This document shows, piece by piece, positions 10,101 to 16,573 of a DNA stretch of 64,000 nucleotides. The number at the start of each line of letters is the position of its first letter. Within the stretch, counting starts at the first letter, position 1. The notes under the pieces were generated by a model. The model saw nothing but the letters and a program-made list of their open reading frames with translations. It had not been told where the DNA came from and did no database searches. The DNA is from Acidobacteriota bacterium (GTDB lineage: Bacteria; Acidobacteriota; Holophagae; Holophagales; Holophagaceae), in assembly GCA_016195985.1 (NCBI GenBank), contig JACPYP010000011.1, positions 1 through 64,000 on the forward strand, given 5' to 3'. A program made the position numbers and the translations under genes.

Positions 10101-10985
10101 TGGAACCGTTCCATTGGATATCATCACTCCCCAAACAGATATCCAGGACGAGCCATCGCCAGCATATGAAAGCGATCCGACCGACTTGGCGGCCATGAGG
10201 ACCAGGGTCGTGGTCGCGGGGGCAGGCAGGGCATTGCCTGTAACCAATGTGATGAACCAAAAGCCGGTTTTATGATCGACGGCAGTATATGTTTTAAGCC
10301 CAGACGGATTGCTGAATGCTCCGGTCGTGGGATTGAAGTAAACGGCGGGGTTGCCACCCGAAGCCCAGGTTGAAGCAGAGCCTGTGAATTGAAACAGCAT
10401 GCTTCGGATTTGGTTTTTTGGCACCCAAAACGTCGCGGCAAGGCTTCCGTTTGATGGTGGTTGAATATCCTCTGAATTCTCAATGTAATGAAGATCATTG
10501 GCCTTGGATTCAATGACGTGGCAAAGACTGGACGTGCCATCGGGGGATGGGAATCCGCTTGTTATATTTAGTATGCCGGTTCTCGGCCACTGGGATGATT
10601 GAGTCAGGTCTTCCGAATAGGGGCACCCGTTCGTGTGGCTGGCGAGTGTTGAGGGCGCGACATAGGTTCCGGAATTGTTGATGGTCCCAACGACAGGATT
10701 CCCGCCAGGGACACCGTCCACCATCCAGTTCACACCGTTCGTCACCCCACCGCTCACCGCAGCGGAAAAGCCTCTTGAAGTCCCCGGATAAATGGAGGTA
10801 TTCGCGGGAGCCACTGAATCGACACTGACCGGGGGCGGCCCACCCTGTAGTGCAGTTACCAGACCAATCAGGCTGAAAGACCAGGGAAGGATGCAGTGCA
10901 GGAATAAGAGTCCCATTTTTATCGACCCCAATCGCGTGATGCGGCATAGATGCTGATTACGGGGCATGGCTGGCCAGCGAAACAT
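1116..10985 (-). CDS. Giant exported Ig-like/Kelch protein with C-terminal LAS (M15-like) peptidase signature
   Basis: A 3289-residue protein. The start is the ATG whose complement ends at 10985, seven bases after AGGAG; a TTG two codons earlier is less likely. A hydrophobic segment near residues 24-48 (MGLLFLHCILPWSFSLIGLV) acts as signal or anchor. Approximate order: two copies of a 366-residue unit (50-780; an Ig-like fold plus a tryptophan-rich jelly-roll-like part), several bacterial Ig-like domains (780-1550), a first Kelch/galactose-oxidase-like propeller (1560-1940; DGRxLIxGG repeats), four Ig-like domains (1940-2345), a second Kelch propeller (2360-2760), then a 500-residue C-terminal region. 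That region carries HLRGEAFD (about 3100) and HDSHIHI (about 3275), matching the HxxGxxxD and HxH zinc ligands of LAS peptidases. Likely surface-bound or secreted; substrate unknown. Confidence 0.75.
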   Translation of the reverse strand: MFRWPAMPRNQHLCRITRLGSIKMGLLFLHCILPWSFSLIGLVTALQGGPPPVSVDSVAPANTSIYPGTSRGFSAAVSGGVTNGVNWMVDGVPGGNPVVGTINNSGTYVAPSTLASHTNGCPYSEDLTQSSQWPRTGILNITSGFPSPDGTSSLCHVIESKANDLHYIENSEDIQPPSNGSLAATFWVPKNQIRSMLFQFTGSASTWASGGNPAVYFNPTTGAFSNPSGLKTYTAVDHKTGFWFITLVTGNALPAPATTTLVLMAAKSVGSLSYAGDGSSWISVWGVMISNGTVPAAYIPTGATAVTTAREIHIISAVSTENSAKSASTTISVEPVSDSPLPSIASFVANPPTVDPGGSTTLSWSTANATSLTISGIGTVTGTSRVVSPSSNTTYTLVATNAQGSQTAATSVSISSQPLAIEPINPSNPTIPSNSSVQFSTTVTGGATNSTSWYVDGISGGHSSVGTINAEGKYLPPLTLASHTNLIPFSEDLTQSTQWQRTGVSNVMGGFPSPDGKSTLCHVIESTTNGLHCIQNSEELLPPPDGSLVATLWVPKLQNRIMLFQFTGSSSTWASGGNPSIYFNPATGTLTNPSGLKNYSVVDHKIGFWFITLVTGNALPSPAATTLMVMAAKSIGTLSYAGDGSSWISVWGVMASNGANPGAYIPTGPASVTTPNEVHIIGASAVDDPTKSTSTGILVTPASAPALPVIVSFTATPTSVSPGQDVNLSWVVSNASDLNINEIGPVTGSSRVVTPAATKAYTLTANNVAGTASASTTVTVVPSPIAVITGPDIVQSGSAGMALSVPAQEGCTYSWSLTGGTMASGATSNQMTFIAGAAGTMEAQCVVTNMLQKTVTGVKSIQSIPLPAVSGFSSAQSTIGHGASTTITATYTGGTGILEPGSQPITSDVPVTVSPSQTTTYKLTVTNALGSAASSELTIKVGPNSTISAPDWTLPGSSDITASVPLQAGCTYAWMVRGGTIVSGNGTNSIHFSVLAQNEAVIECTVTDADGIALHGSRTVAISTPPEIKAFVVSKSSIEPGSKTTLTALFSGGAGSIDQGVGSVSSGSPVVVEPGSSMTFRLTVTGPTGLQTAKELSIIVSPSDLDAVAVIPEKVYLSPGGTCLLKATLGGEPVYPRGEGPQVAWSISDGTGSVDYGNVLAPMAPGIYFVTATCPRDPSRTGTATVQVNAANPLISISITPTNATMLVGESRSFTAQVSGTEDQGVSWSIDDWGSESLSSQDNRATFHPVFSGIYRIQAASNADPSKVAIAIISVNDPGAPTIESFSASPTQVLEGREISFNWIVSGAATLVVNGMNVTGQSSLQALPNEDGVNFLIATNEYGNSYSSAVVDILRPTITSFTADLPRIGLGDSFNLLPVFSNGTGVISGMNGAPIRVQSGTSLPVTPGGSRTYVLTVTNDYGVSVSKSVYMPVYLPGLVSKIGPVAPNHAIPSSVLSPDGRVISFGVSYTNPALPSIQRFAATGSTVSGDGSVTLLPEFSHGSGTIDHGIGPVLSGAPIKVPAGQTWTFVLTVTDEFGFITNQSITISNGEIIQASESGSNDQCQRLLANVFQPKTGISTVVAGPCSGNLANPASAALPDGRALVGGGEYITGEIDPPLSFAWYLFDPQRQAFLDVSEPDKRMVSNSITTLRDGRILIMGGQVPGHGGGNGWLHPRTTTARGWIFDPKAVTSMPNSRASSPWQLLPGQISVPRMQHFATLLQDGRVLISGGISLPQGDPIGSRPTALEVFDPSNNSFQVIGDFKDLICGASLDPLWLDLAYLTGANASPGYPVLLENGHVLFFYMARSSDGGTPWVFPLAEFDPAANRLTQLKGSRAHVNGAGLLNAHALPNGLISLVSEMGWSDTNDTQYYDPSTHEFLSMETPAVVVNSVFKPQVGFTDFVASTLLQNGQIYWPEIGPFDYSTQSMQPGTAFAFTYPYDITITPFKSQTTIDTPIIIRGSCQAGDALSWSLDSPNATYDPASGVFLAHREGTYLLKATDGRGHAASATVTVLKMPQLSISPETTKVKPGGRIQFSAALDTTTDQLFNWRVLPGGSGGTISPDGIYTAPDQVGTDQIVVESIQFPGLTAHAQVFVTPLSLSVVPDYLEMNIGGSFQFTGSATFGGVAWSAPGGGTIQADGRFSPPARPGTYTVVLTSNLDPTVTASATVVVGPPSILIAPNRVVLGVSGSYQFQSAATAGGIAWSVVEPNGGTITPDGIYKAPNTTGAFTVKGVSNLDSAVTASAAVVVINSNGGGPLTPATPVTPIMNGVRVTPGLSQVRSGTYQAFNATVFGLADQSVTWSVATDSKAAIDSQGVFVATRPGTYEVKATSLANGAYQGSAAVIVTSSVDTLEDKAPAALKREGYSVTALPNGKILIAGGWDGANYRSDCYLYDPGTQTFSPTGSMVETHYTVIDEKGQAISMSVSAGRSGHTATLLKDGRVLIANGVGHWSNDALPAPTTWTPLPFAQVYDPVSGTFQNLPGPSVDLPVPGWMGARAYHVAGTSASLGNGQAILAGGDAPDAAHSTVTLFDSVGGLFSALSTSGIGLPNLAVPGSYLGIGQDAAATTLQDGRALLLGGWIGQYPLPPTPDANFDNSATLYDPQSGFTPVGQMINKRAAATATTLADGRVLIAGGASTAVAHINGNDYYAPTNTVEIFDPKTNAFTAAASMKWPRSGHASLLLPTGQVLVVGGFTFQTMDGSGTAYQKGFPTETELYDPDTNTWRVMDDLGYGLQDPKLALQPDGNVFITGIQITSDAPTAQASLMGGGGKLKLAANRGLNAAAATTSSTTSTTVFGVVNVGGEIETYPEEPALQYSGGTLKACLDGNGRPAKARISIPMQGDVNRRHRYYVLRVPKDSMPGKGQVTGISVRLRFYVDYLHQDEYVQDVLGTLTSPEPLATSSTFFLDSNPRNPTHVEYDSQQNALDGFSASSIPNEASRESTRLAWLTATNWIDLDKYLYYKVRVTMTQPSQIPYGRVVVYGPDGTPSGVNLVPAPDGRMAYSFRLWYTFEGKVNQYLDFNSSGATNLVPTYNARDFMPYTFGLGSPLVKMQTNAAMLSWVMGNASALGSVNNATLLGPVNEITLEHGRNTPHHAEHLRGEAFDIYHMGYRELAPALANGNPSQSGTVFMDSTVRGIFNQALNTDPAVSGPAKTKLAAWIYSARQGLDRLAAVTTTNWKADGSYIGSGFYLRDSNVVYDQPTNTYIFSTDAVFHSAVRDLLWDGVTDRPGANLDLTEFQVDLMDGNTVPLGEWDQTQGVKDSIKPDNSGGHDSHIHILPQGKMEAY
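8640..10765 (-). repeat. Tandem duplication of a 1098-bp unit inside the giant gene
   Basis: Two in-frame copies of about 1.1 kb. The landmark TTGAGTCAGG occurs at 9501 and again at 10599, a spacing of 1098 bases or 366 codons. The peptides share long stretches such as SEDLTQS, ASGGNP, GFWFITLVTGNALP and YAGDGSSWISVWGVM. The high identity at both DNA and protein level points to a fairly recent internal duplication. Confidence 0.9.
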
Positions 10986-11241
10986 CGCCAACTCCTAATG
11001 GGATTGAATTTTTTTGGGCTTGTGCAAATCAATCTACACGCATTCCAGGGGCAAAGCCTATATTGCCTTCCGCATCAGTTAGCGAAGTTCCCGTGAATGG
11101 TGCGTAAAGATCGGTCGAACGGTAAGTTGATCTAATCACTCGGGAATGAAGTCTGATTGCTTATGAGGCCACCAAGGGCGGATTTGAGGCAGAGCGGATG
11201 CTAGATTCGACCTGGGTTTTGAGCGCCCCGTTTAGGTCGCC

Positions 11242-13128
11242 TCACTCCAGCGCCAGCACCTCCAGCCGGGAGGGCAGGGCTTTGGATCGGTAGACTCGCT
11301 GTTCGGCTTTCTGGAAGGCTTCGGGCGGGGCCTTGGGGATGTCGCAGAAGGTCTGGGGGTTGCGATCCGCCAGGGGGAACCAGGAGCACTGGATCTGCAC
11401 CATGAGCCGGTGCCCTTTCTGGAAGGTGTGGAAGATGTCCGGCAGGGTGAAGGCCACTTCCGTGGGCTTGCCGGGGACGAAGGGTTCGGGGGATTGGAAG
11501 CTGTTGCGGAATTTCCCCCGGAGGATGTCGCCGCGCACCAGCATCTGGGCGCCTCCGGCGTGCCAGCCTTCGGGGGAATCCTTGGGATCGGGGGCGTCGT
11601 CGGGGTAGACGTCGATGACCTTCACCACCCAGTCGCTGTCCGTGCCCGTGGTGCTCACCTGGAGCACGGGCCTCAGCGGGCCCGCCAGGGTGAGGTCCGC
11701 CTCCAGGGGCGCGGTCTCATAGACCAGCACGTCGGGCCGGCGGGAGGCGAAGCGCTGATCCTCGGCCATGAAGGCGGTGGAGAAGCCGGAGGTGATTTCC
11801 TGCGTGTGGGGCACAGGCCGCGCGGGATCGCTGATGAAGGCATCGAAGGCGGAAGGGGCGCCCGGTCCGACATCCGGCTTGACGCCGCTAAGGCGGCCCT
11901 GGGCTTCCAGGTAGAAGGTGCGGGGCTGGGCGGTGCGGGGTGGCCAGGCGTCGAAGGCGCGCCATTGGTTCTTCCCCGTCTCGAACACCGTGGCCTTGGG
12001 CAGGGGTTGGCCCGATTCTCCCTTCAGGTGCTGGTTGAAGAAACGCAGTTCGACTTCCTGCTGGAACCAGGCGGAGGTCTTCGATCCGAACTCCAGCGGG
12101 CCCAGCCGGTCGCCGTCTCCGCGGGCCCAGAGGCCATGGGACCAGGGGCCCATGACGAGGTGGGAGGTGGTTCCGGGGCTTTGCCGGGTCAGCGTCTGGG
12201 CGCAGGCCAGGGCCCCGAAAAGATCCTCCGCGTCGAACCAGCCTCCCACGGTGAGCACGGCCGGCTCCACCTGCTTCAAGTGGGGCCGCAGGTCGCGGGC
12301 CTGCCAGTAGGCGTCGTAGGTGTGGTGCCGGAGGTATTCCTCCCAGATGGGGTCGGCGGGCTGGCCCATTTTCGGGAAGACGGCCTGCACCGGCCCCGCT
12401 TCCAGGAACCAGCGGTAGTCGTCGGGAGGGCGCTGCGGGGGCGGCAATGGCAATGGCGGTGGCGTGGGCGACGGCGTGGACGGCCGGCTGCGGAAGAAGG
12501 TGAAGAATTCGGCGTTGGCCAGCAGTTGGAAGGCGCCGCGGTGGTAACTGTCATCCCCTTCCCAGAGATCGATCATGGGGGCCTGGGGAGAGACGGCTTT
12601 GAGGGCCGGGTGGCCGCAGAGCAGGGCCTGGGCGGCATAGTGTCCGGGATAGCTGATGCCCCACTGGCCCACGCGCCCGTTGTGGTTGGGCACGTTCGCC
12701 AGCAGCCAGGCGATGGTGTCGTAGGTGTCCGTGGCCTCGTCCGTGTCGCGGGGGCCCTTGGCGGGATGGTGGGGCCGGGCGTCCATGAACTGGCCTTCGC
12801 TGCGCGAACGGCCCCGCACGTCCTGGTAGACCACGATGTAGTCCTCCTTGGCGAAGGCGGGGGAAGGGCCCACCCCGCGCCGGTAGGCGTCGGGTCCGTA
12901 GGGCCCGGAGCCGTAAGGCGTGCGCGACATGAGGATGGGATGAGGGCGGCTGGTGTCCCGGGGTTCGTACATGGAGGTGAACAGCTTCACCCCGTCACGC
13001 ATGGGCACCATGGCCTCGCGCTTCCGGTAGCGGGCCTGCACCAACTCCGGAGCGTCGAGAATCTTGGGCGCCTGGGCGCCGAGCACAAGGCAGGCCAGTG
13101 GAACCGGCAGGAACCATCGCATGGACAT
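11242..13128 (-). CDS. Exported CocE/NonD-family serine hydrolase (S15-like)
   Basis: A protein of 628 residues. The start chosen reads MSMRWFLPVPLACLVLGAQA, a signal peptide, with GAGG five bases before the ATG; an upstream ATG would add 22 unlikely residues. The alpha/beta-hydrolase core contains VPMRDGVKL near the N-terminus, the nucleophile motif GISYPG, VGGWFDAED for the acid and MGPWSHG for the histidine, all in family order. The C-terminal half is the jelly-roll domain of X-Pro dipeptidyl-peptidases and cocaine esterases. A proline-rich stretch at 12440-12480 (PTPPPLPLPPP) interrupts the cap region. It probably hydrolyses amides, esters or peptides in the periplasm; the substrate cannot be told. 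It is a single gene, divergent from queE. Confidence 0.88.
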   Translation of the reverse strand: MSMRWFLPVPLACLVLGAQAPKILDAPELVQARYRKREAMVPMRDGVKLFTSMYEPRDTSRPHPILMSRTPYGSGPYGPDAYRRGVGPSPAFAKEDYIVVYQDVRGRSRSEGQFMDARPHHPAKGPRDTDEATDTYDTIAWLLANVPNHNGRVGQWGISYPGHYAAQALLCGHPALKAVSPQAPMIDLWEGDDSYHRGAFQLLANAEFFTFFRSRPSTPSPTPPPLPLPPPQRPPDDYRWFLEAGPVQAVFPKMGQPADPIWEEYLRHHTYDAYWQARDLRPHLKQVEPAVLTVGGWFDAEDLFGALACAQTLTRQSPGTTSHLVMGPWSHGLWARGDGDRLGPLEFGSKTSAWFQQEVELRFFNQHLKGESGQPLPKATVFETGKNQWRAFDAWPPRTAQPRTFYLEAQGRLSGVKPDVGPGAPSAFDAFISDPARPVPHTQEITSGFSTAFMAEDQRFASRRPDVLVYETAPLEADLTLAGPLRPVLQVSTTGTDSDWVVKVIDVYPDDAPDPKDSPEGWHAGGAQMLVRGDILRGKFRNSFQSPEPFVPGKPTEVAFTLPDIFHTFQKGHRLMVQIQCSWFPLADRNPQTFCDIPKAPPEAFQKAEQRVYRSKALPSRLEVLALE

Positions 13129-13217
13129 GGATGCCTCGGGGGAAAGATCGATGCTGCCACAGGGACCGGATTCTTGGGAAGCGCCGTGGGACAATGCCTG
13201 GGAAGGGGTTCTAGGGC

Positions 13218-13886
13218 ATGAAGTTCAAGGTCAACGAGGTATTCCACAGCATCCAGGGAGAGGGCGCGCGCATCGGCCGGCCCTGCCTCTTCATCCGCCT
13301 TTCGGGATGCCCTTTGCGCTGTTCGTACTGCGACACCGAGTACGCGTTCTACGAGGGGACGATGCGCGGCCTCGACGATCTGCTGGATGAAACGAGGCGG
13401 CGCCTGGGGCCTCCGCGGAAGGGACCCAATGCGCCCTTCGTGGAGGTGACGGGCGGCGAGCCGCTAGCCCATCCCCAGGCGCCGCAACTGCTGCAGGCCC
13501 TGCTGGACGAAGGCTACGAGGTGGCCCTGGAAACCGCGGGCAGTCATGATCTGGCCCCGGTGCCCCGGGCCGTGGTGAAGATCGTGGATCGCAAGACCCC
13601 CGGCAGCGGGGAAGGGGAGCGCTGGCTCGAGGGCAACCTCGATCACATGGTGCCGGGCCAGGACGAACTGAAGTTCGTTCTCTGCGACCAGGCGGACTAC
13701 GCCTGGGCCAAGGCCTGGTGCGCCGAGCGGGCCGTCTGGGACCGGCTGGAGGTGCTCTTCAGCCCCGTGTGGGGCAGCCTCGATCCCGCCTGGCTGGCGG
13801 AACAGGTCGTGGCCGACGCGCTGCCCGTGCGGGTGCAGGTGCAGCTGCACAAGGTGATCTGGGGCGTCGACCGCAAGGGCGTGTAG
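13218..13886 (+). CDS. queE: 7-carboxy-7-deazaguanine synthase
   Basis: A radical-SAM enzyme of 222 residues that converts 6-carboxy-tetrahydropterin to 7-carboxy-7-deazaguanine in queuosine and other 7-deazapurine synthesis. The N-terminus has EVFHSIQGEGARIGRPC, the QueE hallmark, followed by the iron-sulfur cysteines in CPLRCSYC (residues 31, 35, 38; the CxxxCxxC spacing of radical SAM proteins). VTGGEP, the SAM-binding glycine motif, lies near residue 76. The length is normal for the family. No other queuosine gene is in the window. A purine-rich GGAAGGGG about ten bases before the ATG can serve as ribosome binding site. Confidence 0.93.
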   Translation: MKFKVNEVFHSIQGEGARIGRPCLFIRLSGCPLRCSYCDTEYAFYEGTMRGLDDLLDETRRRLGPPRKGPNAPFVEVTGGEPLAHPQAPQLLQALLDEGYEVALETAGSHDLAPVPRAVVKIVDRKTPGSGEGERWLEGNLDHMVPGQDELKFVLCDQADYAWAKAWCAERAVWDRLEVLFSPVWGSLDPAWLAEQVVADALPVRVQVQLHKVIWGVDRKGV

Positions 13887-13971
13887 GCCGGCCGCCTGTC
13901 ATGCCCTGTTACGCCCTGGCACCCGCCTTCACACGCTCCTGTCACAGGGCCTGGATAGCGTGTGAGTTGCG

Positions 13972-14799
13972 ATGGATGCCGAGGCCAACCCCCCGATCTT
14001 CAGGCCCTTGGAAGGGCCGCCCCTGTTCGAGGGCCTGAGGTCCCCCAGCCTCCGTGACTCGGCGTTGGACTCGGCGCGGAACTCGGCGTTAGGCAGGCTG
14101 CTGCGGATTCTGGCGGGCATCCTCAGGCACGACCGCCGCGCCGCCCGCTGCGAGATCAGCCACGGCGGGCGCATTCCGGCGGAAGCCCTTCGAGGCATGC
14201 TCACGGAGTGGGCCCGGGAGGCCCTGTCCCAGCTTGACCTCGGGGTTCGGCGCGTGGGTGCCACGCCGCCGCTCCGCACCCCGGCGCTGTTCGTGGGCAA
14301 CCACCTCAGCTACCTCGACATTCCCGTGCTGATGAGCCAGGTGCCCCTGGTGTTTCTGGGCAAGGAGGAGGTTTCGCGGTGGCCGTTTTTCGGGGCGGCC
14401 GGCCGGCGCGCGGGCATGGTGTTCGTCCGGCGGGATTCCGACGGCTCCCGCCGCCAGGCCCTCAAGGCCGTGGCCGAATGCCTGGGGACGCGGGGCATGA
14501 GTCTGGGGCTCTTTCCTTCCGGCACCACCTCGCTGGACGAAGGGCGGCCCTGGCGCATCGGGGCCTTTCGCATCGCCAAGGAGGGGCGCTTTCCCATCCA
14601 ACCCTTCCGGCTGGCCTACCAGCCGCTGAGGGAGGCGGCCTTTCTGGGGGAGGATGCGCTGCTGCCGCATCTGTACCGGCTGCTGAAGGCGGGGCCGCTC
14701 CGGGTGCGGATCGAATTCGCCGCGCCGCGCCTGGTGGACGATCCTGAAGCCGCCGCCCGGGAGATCCAGGCCTGGTGCCAGGAGGGGCTCCGGAGCTGA
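13972..14799 (+). CDS. 1-acyl-glycerol-3-phosphate acyltransferase family protein (PlsC-like)
   Basis: A protein of 275 residues with the acyltransferase HX4D motif as NHLSYLD near residue 110 and a downstream LFPSGTTS block that replaces the usual FPEGTRS. PlsC-type enzymes acylate lysophosphatidate or related lipids at the inner membrane. The first 70 residues are arginine-rich and lack an obvious membrane helix. No strong Shine-Dalgarno precedes the ATG, so the start is less certain than the family. It converges with the C-N hydrolase gene and lies 85 bases after queE. Substrate (phospholipid, ornithine lipid or other) is open. Confidence 0.8.
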   Translation: MDAEANPPIFRPLEGPPLFEGLRSPSLRDSALDSARNSALGRLLRILAGILRHDRRAARCEISHGGRIPAEALRGMLTEWAREALSQLDLGVRRVGATPPLRTPALFVGNHLSYLDIPVLMSQVPLVFLGKEEVSRWPFFGAAGRRAGMVFVRRDSDGSRRQALKAVAECLGTRGMSLGLFPSGTTSLDEGRPWRIGAFRIAKEGRFPIQPFRLAYQPLREAAFLGEDALLPHLYRLLKAGPLRVRIEFAAPRLVDDPEAAAREIQAWCQEGLRS

Positions 14800-14806
14800 T
14801 CTGGGC

Positions 14807-15745
14807 TCAACCCCCGAAGTGCCGCCGGACGGTGATCACCTCGCCATCGAAGCGGGTGTGCAGGGAATCGCTCTGGCTGTCGCGGAAGGTCTGGACGCTG
14901 CCGTGGTGGCGGACGCGGTCCAGGATGGCCAGGTCGAGATCGGCCACGATGACCTGCTCCACGTTGGCGGCAGCTTCGGTGGCGATGCCGTCCATGGGGA
15001 AGGCGAGATCCGCCGGCGTGAAGATGCCGCTTTGGGCGAACTGGCTGGTGAGGTCCGTCATGAGGGGCAGGCTGCCCACCATGCCCGCGGTGACGGTGTA
15101 GATCTGGTTTTCCACGGCCCGCGCCCTGGCGCAGGTGGTCACCCGGCAGGTGCCGCGGCGGTCGTCGGTCATGTACGGCACCACCACCAGCTCGACGCCG
15201 TGGTGGTTGCAGAGGATCTTCACCAGCTCGGGGAATTGCACGTCATAGCAGATGGCCACGGCGAATTTTCCGAAATCCGTATCCACCACCACCAGGTCCC
15301 GGCCCGGCGAGAATTTCCAGATTTTGCACTCCGCGGGGGTGAGGTGGAGCTTGGCCTGATGCACCGGCTCGGCCTCGGGGAAGTAGACCGAGGCCACGTT
15401 GAGCAGGTGATCCGCCTCCAGGCGGGGCATGGTGCCCGCCACGATGATGCGCTCGTATTCCCGGGAGAGGCGCTTGAACAGGTCGTCAAAGGCCCCGGTG
15501 TGCTCCGCCGCCAGGCGCCGCATGAGGTCCGACGGCTCCCCCTCCCTGCTGATGAGGCCCATGAGCTGCACTCCCAGCAGCTCTGGGAACACGATGAGGT
15601 CCACGTCGTAGTCGTCGGCCACATCCACGAAGGATTCCACGTGGGCCGAGAATTCCTCGAAGCTGGTGATGGTCCGCAGGGCGTACTGTACCGCGCAGAC
15701 CCGCACGGGGCGGGACATGACTGGCTTGGGCGCGGAGAATCGCAT
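14807..15745 (-). CDS. Carbon-nitrogen hydrolase (nitrilase superfamily)
   Basis: A protein of about 312 residues with the nitrilase catalytic triad in order: glutamate in VFPELLG (near 55), lysine in HQAKLHLTPAE (near 132) and cysteine in AICYDVQFPEL (near 166). The family cleaves amide or nitrile C-N bonds in the cytoplasm. The ATG overlaps the stop of the upstream GNAT gene by one base (TGATG), so the two are translationally coupled. In several bacteria a GNAT domain and this kind of hydrolase are fused in one protein, which suggests these two act on the same metabolite or as a pair. Substrate unknown. Confidence 0.88.
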   Translation of the reverse strand: MRFSAPKPVMSRPVRVCAVQYALRTITSFEEFSAHVESFVDVADDYDVDLIVFPELLGVQLMGLISREGEPSDLMRRLAAEHTGAFDDLFKRLSREYERIIVAGTMPRLEADHLLNVASVYFPEAEPVHQAKLHLTPAECKIWKFSPGRDLVVVDTDFGKFAVAICYDVQFPELVKILCNHHGVELVVVPYMTDDRRGTCRVTTCARARAVENQIYTVTAGMVGSLPLMTDLTSQFAQSGIFTPADLAFPMDGIATEAAANVEQVIVADLDLAILDRVRHHGSVQTFRDSQSDSLHTRFDGEVITVRRHFGG

Positions 15746-16407
15746 CACAGCTCCATGGAGATGAGGGCCGCGTTGTCCGCGCTTTCCGGATCGGAGACAT
15801 AGCCGGGCAGCAGGCCCCGAAGACGGAAGCCCAGGCGGAGCTGTTTGGACAGGGTGGGATCGTAGATGAGGCCGCGCTCCACCAGGGCGAGGTAGCTTTG
15901 GGGCGGGAGCAGGTCCGAGGCCAGATGGTAGCCGGGCATGCGGGCGCCGGCCACGAAGAGGCGGCAGCCCAGGCTCATGGCCAGCGCGATGCGCGCCGCG
16001 TAGAGGTGGTGGGCCAGTCCCATGCCCTGGAATTCCGGATCCACCGCCAGATCCACTCCATAGAAGGCGTCGCCCTGGGGATCGTGGCTGGCCAGGGTGC
16101 CCCGTGCCGTGATCTCCGACCAGCGGTGTGGTTCCAAGGCCTTCCCGGAACGCACCACCATGGCCGTGGAATCGGCGATGAGCCGGCCCTGGCCGTCCAG
16201 GACGGAGAGCTGCCCTTCGGGAAATACCTCGAGATGCCGCATCAGGGTCTCCTGGGGCCAGACGGCCTCAGGCCCGTGAGGTTCGGCATAGACCCGCTTC
16301 ATGAGGGCGATGACGCCAGGAATGTCCTCCGGCCGCCGGGGCCGGATGACCCAATCCTCGGGAATGGGGCGCAGGAGCGAGGTGGCTGAGAGCGAAACCG
16401 GGGCCAT
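15745..16407 (-). CDS. GNAT-family N-acetyltransferase
   Basis: A protein of 220 residues starting MAPVSLSATSLL, with GGAGGG well placed before the ATG; the frame is open further upstream but that part is non-coding in character. The GNAT core is recognised from VIRPRRPEDIPGVIALMKRVY at the N-terminus and from VDLAVDPEFQGMGLAHHLY, the acetyl-CoA-binding motif A (Q/RxxGxG/A form). The C-terminal region (GARMPGYHLASDLLPPQSYL) is typical of the GNAT partner of C-N hydrolases. It is the first gene of a two-gene operon with the hydrolase, divergent from the chemoreceptor gene across 166 bases. Confidence 0.85.
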   Translation of the reverse strand: MAPVSLSATSLLRPIPEDWVIRPRRPEDIPGVIALMKRVYAEPHGPEAVWPQETLMRHLEVFPEGQLSVLDGQGRLIADSTAMVVRSGKALEPHRWSEITARGTLASHDPQGDAFYGVDLAVDPEFQGMGLAHHLYAARIALAMSLGCRLFVAGARMPGYHLASDLLPPQSYLALVERGLIYDPTLSKQLRLGFRLRGLLPGYVSDPESADNAALISMEL

Positions 16408-16573
16408 GGCCAATCCCTCCTCGGTTTTATTGCAGCCGCTTCCTGGACCGGCCAGGTGAAGGAGGTGTGAAAGTGCTGGTCCTTGCCCGTTTCCCGCCCG
16501 GCGCACAGGAATTTTCGGGAATTCCCGCGGCTGCCGATACCTGTCATGAAAACCTTCCTTTTGGGGGTGGTTC

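Noticed and set aside
11410-13221. Long plus-strand open frame (about 600 codons) opposite the CocE-type gene
   Set aside because: It is antisense to a clear hydrolase with intact motifs, is rich in G, A, R and H without any domain, and arises from the GC bias at third codon positions.
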